NCBI RefSeq assembly: GCF_000719555.1
Contig: NZ_JOGX01000010.1
Location: 1-64,000, forward strand
Direction: 5' to 3'
From: Streptomyces sp. NRRL F-5727
GTDB taxonomy: Bacteria > Actinomycetota > Actinomycetes > Streptomycetales > Streptomycetaceae
DNA length: 64,000 bases
Shown: positions 62,392-64,000 of the stretch, in pieces
Layout of the letters: each line of letters starts with the position of its first letter
Numbering within the stretch: position 1 is the first letter of the stretch
Made by a program: the position numbers and the translations under genes
The notes under the pieces: generated by a model
Database searches by the model: none
Told to the model about the DNA's origin: nothing
Seen by the model: the letters and a program-made list of their open reading frames with translations, nothing else

Positions 62392-63681
62392 GTGAGCGAC
62401 AACTCTGTAGTACTGCGGTACGCGGACGGTGAATACACCTACCCGGTGGTCGAGAGCACCGTCGGCGACCAGGGCTTCGACATCGGGAAGCTGCGAGCCC
62501 AGACGGGCCTGGTCACCCTGGACAGCGGATACGGCAACACCGCCGCCTACAAATCCGCGATCACCTACCTCGATGGTGAGCAGGGCATCCTGCGGTACCG
62601 CGGTTACCCCATCGAGCAGCTGGCCGAGCAGTCCACCTTCCTGGAGGTGGCGTACCTGCTGATCAACGGCGAGCTGCCGAAGGCCGACGAGCTCGCCGTC
62701 TTCCAGAACGAGATCACCCAGCACACGCTGGTCCACGAGGACGTCAAGAACTTCTTCCGCGGCTTCCCGCGGGACGCCCACCCGATGGCGATGCTGTCCT
62801 CGGTGGTCTCCGCGCTGTCCACCTTCTACCAGGACAGCCACAACCCGTTCGACGAGCGTCAGCGTCACCTGTCGACGATCCGGCTGCTCGCGAAGCTGCC
62901 GACGATCGCGGCGTACGCCTACAAGAAGTCGATCGGCCACCCGTTCGTCTACCCGCGGAACGACCTCGGCTACGTCGAGAACTTCCTGCGCATGACGTTC
63001 TCCGTCCCGGCCCAGGAGTACGAGCTCGACCCGGTCGTCGTGTCGGCGCTCGACAAGCTCCTCATCCTGCACGCGGACCACGAGCAGAACTGTTCGACCT
63101 CCACCGTGCGTCTGGTCGGCTCCTCGCAGGCGAACATGTTCGCCTCGATCTCGGCCGGCATCTCCGCGCTGTGGGGCCCCCTGCACGGCGGCGCCAACCA
63201 GTCCGTGCTGGAGATGCTGGAGGGCATCCAGGCCAACGGCGGCGATGTCGACTCCTTCATCCGCAAGGTGAAGAACAAGGAGGACGGCGTCCGCCTGATG
63301 GGCTTCGGCCACCGGGTGTACAAGTCCTTCGACCCGCGCGCCAAGATCATCAAGGCGGCGGCGCACGACGTCCTCTCGGCCCTCGGCAAGTCCGACGAGC
63401 TGCTGGACATCGCGCTCAAGCTGGAGGAGCACGCGCTCTCCGACGACTACTTCGTCTCGCGCAACCTCTACCCGAACGTGGACTTCTACACGGGCCTCAT
63501 CTACCGCGCGATGGGCTTCCCGACCGAGATGTTCACCGTGCTCTTCGCGCTCGGCCGCCTCCCCGGCTGGATCGCCCAGTGGCACGAGATGATCAAGGAG
63601 CCCGGCTCCCGCATCGGCCGTCCGCGCCAGATCTACACCGGCGAGGTCCTCCGCGACTTCGTCCCGGTCGACGAGCGCTGA
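62392..63681 (+). CDS. gltA: Citrate synthase (type II)
   Basis: Condenses oxaloacetate and acetyl-CoA to citrate, entering the TCA cycle; 429 aa, the hexameric NADH-type length. Catalytic residues are recognisable: H230 in LHADHEQNCSTSTVR, H307 in MGFGHRVYK and D364 in NVDFYTG. The N-terminal beta-rich extension (VVLRYADGEYTYPVVEST) is typical of type II. The GTG at 62392 has a GAGGGATGAC site and gives the expected length. A 178-bp region upstream holds its promoter; no clear operator was recognised. Confidence 0.97.
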   Translation: MSDNSVVLRYADGEYTYPVVESTVGDQGFDIGKLRAQTGLVTLDSGYGNTAAYKSAITYLDGEQGILRYRGYPIEQLAEQSTFLEVAYLLINGELPKADELAVFQNEITQHTLVHEDVKNFFRGFPRDAHPMAMLSSVVSALSTFYQDSHNPFDERQRHLSTIRLLAKLPTIAAYAYKKSIGHPFVYPRNDLGYVENFLRMTFSVPAQEYELDPVVVSALDKLLILHADHEQNCSTSTVRLVGSSQANMFASISAGISALWGPLHGGANQSVLEMLEGIQANGGDVDSFIRKVKNKEDGVRLMGFGHRVYKSFDPRAKIIKAAAHDVLSALGKSDELLDIALKLEEHALSDDYFVSRNLYPNVDFYTGLIYRAMGFPTEMFTVLFALGRLPGWIAQWHEMIKEPGSRIGRPRQIYTGEVLRDFVPVDER

Positions 63682-63716
63682 GCCGACCCCGCACAGGTCT
63701 GCTGAGAGCTCCGGAG

Positions 63717-63768
63717 CGCCCCGGAGGCGAACCGAGCCTCGAGAAACGCCCCGGAGGCGAACCGAGCC
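63717..63768. repeat. 22-bp direct repeat after citrate synthase
   Basis: CGCCCCGGAGGCGAACCGAG followed by CC occurs at 63717-63738 and 63747-63768, 30 bp apart. It lies in the 3' untranslated region ahead of the terminator. Role unknown; it could arise by replication slippage. Confidence 0.75.
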
Positions 63769-63780
63769 CCGAAAACAAAG

Positions 63781-63828
63781 AAGCGCCCCGCTCTCCGATC
63801 CCCCCACGGGTCGGCGAGCGGGGCGCTT
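63781..63828 (+). terminator. Hairpin terminator after citrate synthase
   Basis: A 13-bp stem (AAGCGCCCCGCTC with complement) around a 22-nt loop, 99 bp after the stop codon. Confidence 0.75.
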
Positions 63829-64000
63829 CCCATATCCCCGGTGCGGATTCCCCCCACGGGATCCGGGCCGGGCGTCCGGTGCGCGGTCTGCCGGGGTACG
63901 TACGGGAGGGCCGCTCAAGCTCCCCGCTGCACGTGCCCCGGCCGCGCTTGCCTGTCGGGACGTCCCCCAAGACATCCCGGCGAACGTCCCCCAAGACGTT
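63829..64000. other. Non-coding end of the window
   Basis: No supported gene or motif is seen in this last stretch. Two near-identical short elements (GTCCCCCAAGACATC and GTCCCCCAAGACGTT) at 63962 and 63986 suggest another small direct repeat. Confidence 0.4.

Overview
This is a GC-rich chromosomal window from a Streptomyces or close relative. The evidence is codon use with G or C in almost every third position, many GTG starts, adpA with a TTA (bldA-type) leucine codon, a complete desferrioxamine desABCD operon with desEF, and DUF397/XRE gene pairs. Gene order (cellobiose-type ABC transporter, orn, adpA, glmS, hexosaminidase, des cluster, leucine catabolism, recD-like helicase, citrate synthase) resembles the SCO27xx core region of S. 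coelicolor as I remember it. No phage, insertion sequence, rRNA or CRISPR array is visible, so this is core rather than accessory DNA.

Layout. 1-6.2 kb: a CebEFG-like sugar ABC importer (minus) divergent from a secreted GH74 xyloglucanase with a CBM2; a perfect CebR-type operator lies between them. 6.2-10.1 kb: tRNA-His, oligoribonuclease, the developmental regulator AdpA, a small membrane protein and a universal stress protein. 10.3-15 kb: acetate-type transporter, glmS with a small upstream gene, and a lipoprotein GH20 hexosaminidase behind a DasR-like site. 15-16.5 kb: DUF397/XRE pair and a small unknown protein. 16.8-23.9 kb: desEF and desABCD, each unit behind an iron box. 24-32 kb: a membrane glycosyltransferase-like protein, then a leucine-degradation operon (acyl-CoA dehydrogenase, HMG-CoA lyase, methylcrotonyl-CoA carboxylase alpha and beta) divergent from a TetR regulator, with two operator-like palindromes between.

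32-42.3 kb: phosphatase-family protein, CDF metal transporter, TesB thioesterase, acyl-CoA dehydrogenase, an XRE membrane protein, a secreted protein, and a PucR regulator divergent from a ureohydrolase and a TPP enzyme that together suggest arginine/guanidinobutyrate catabolism. 42.3-47.6 kb: a 137-aa protein resembling the C-terminal (Cas11c-like) part of Csd1/Cas8c, a fused double ABC exporter and two small membrane proteins. 47.7-54.9 kb: S37 tripeptidyl aminopeptidase, GH3 hexosaminidase, a 33-bp minisatellite, LysR/EamA pair, P-loop kinase and Uma2 protein. 55-59.3 kb: LacI regulator divergent from a three-gene operon (Gfo/Idh/MocA, DUF993, TIM-barrel isomerase) of unknown substrate. 59.4-64 kb: DUF937 protein, RecD2-like helicase and citrate synthase.

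The genes fall into small self-regulated modules for polysaccharide and amino-sugar use, iron, branched-chain amino acids and possibly arginine, each with a recognisable operator or dedicated regulator. The least understood pieces are the Csd1/Cas11c-like orphan, the DUF993 operon and the ureohydrolase-TPP pair. All similarity statements are from reading the sequence; no database search was run.
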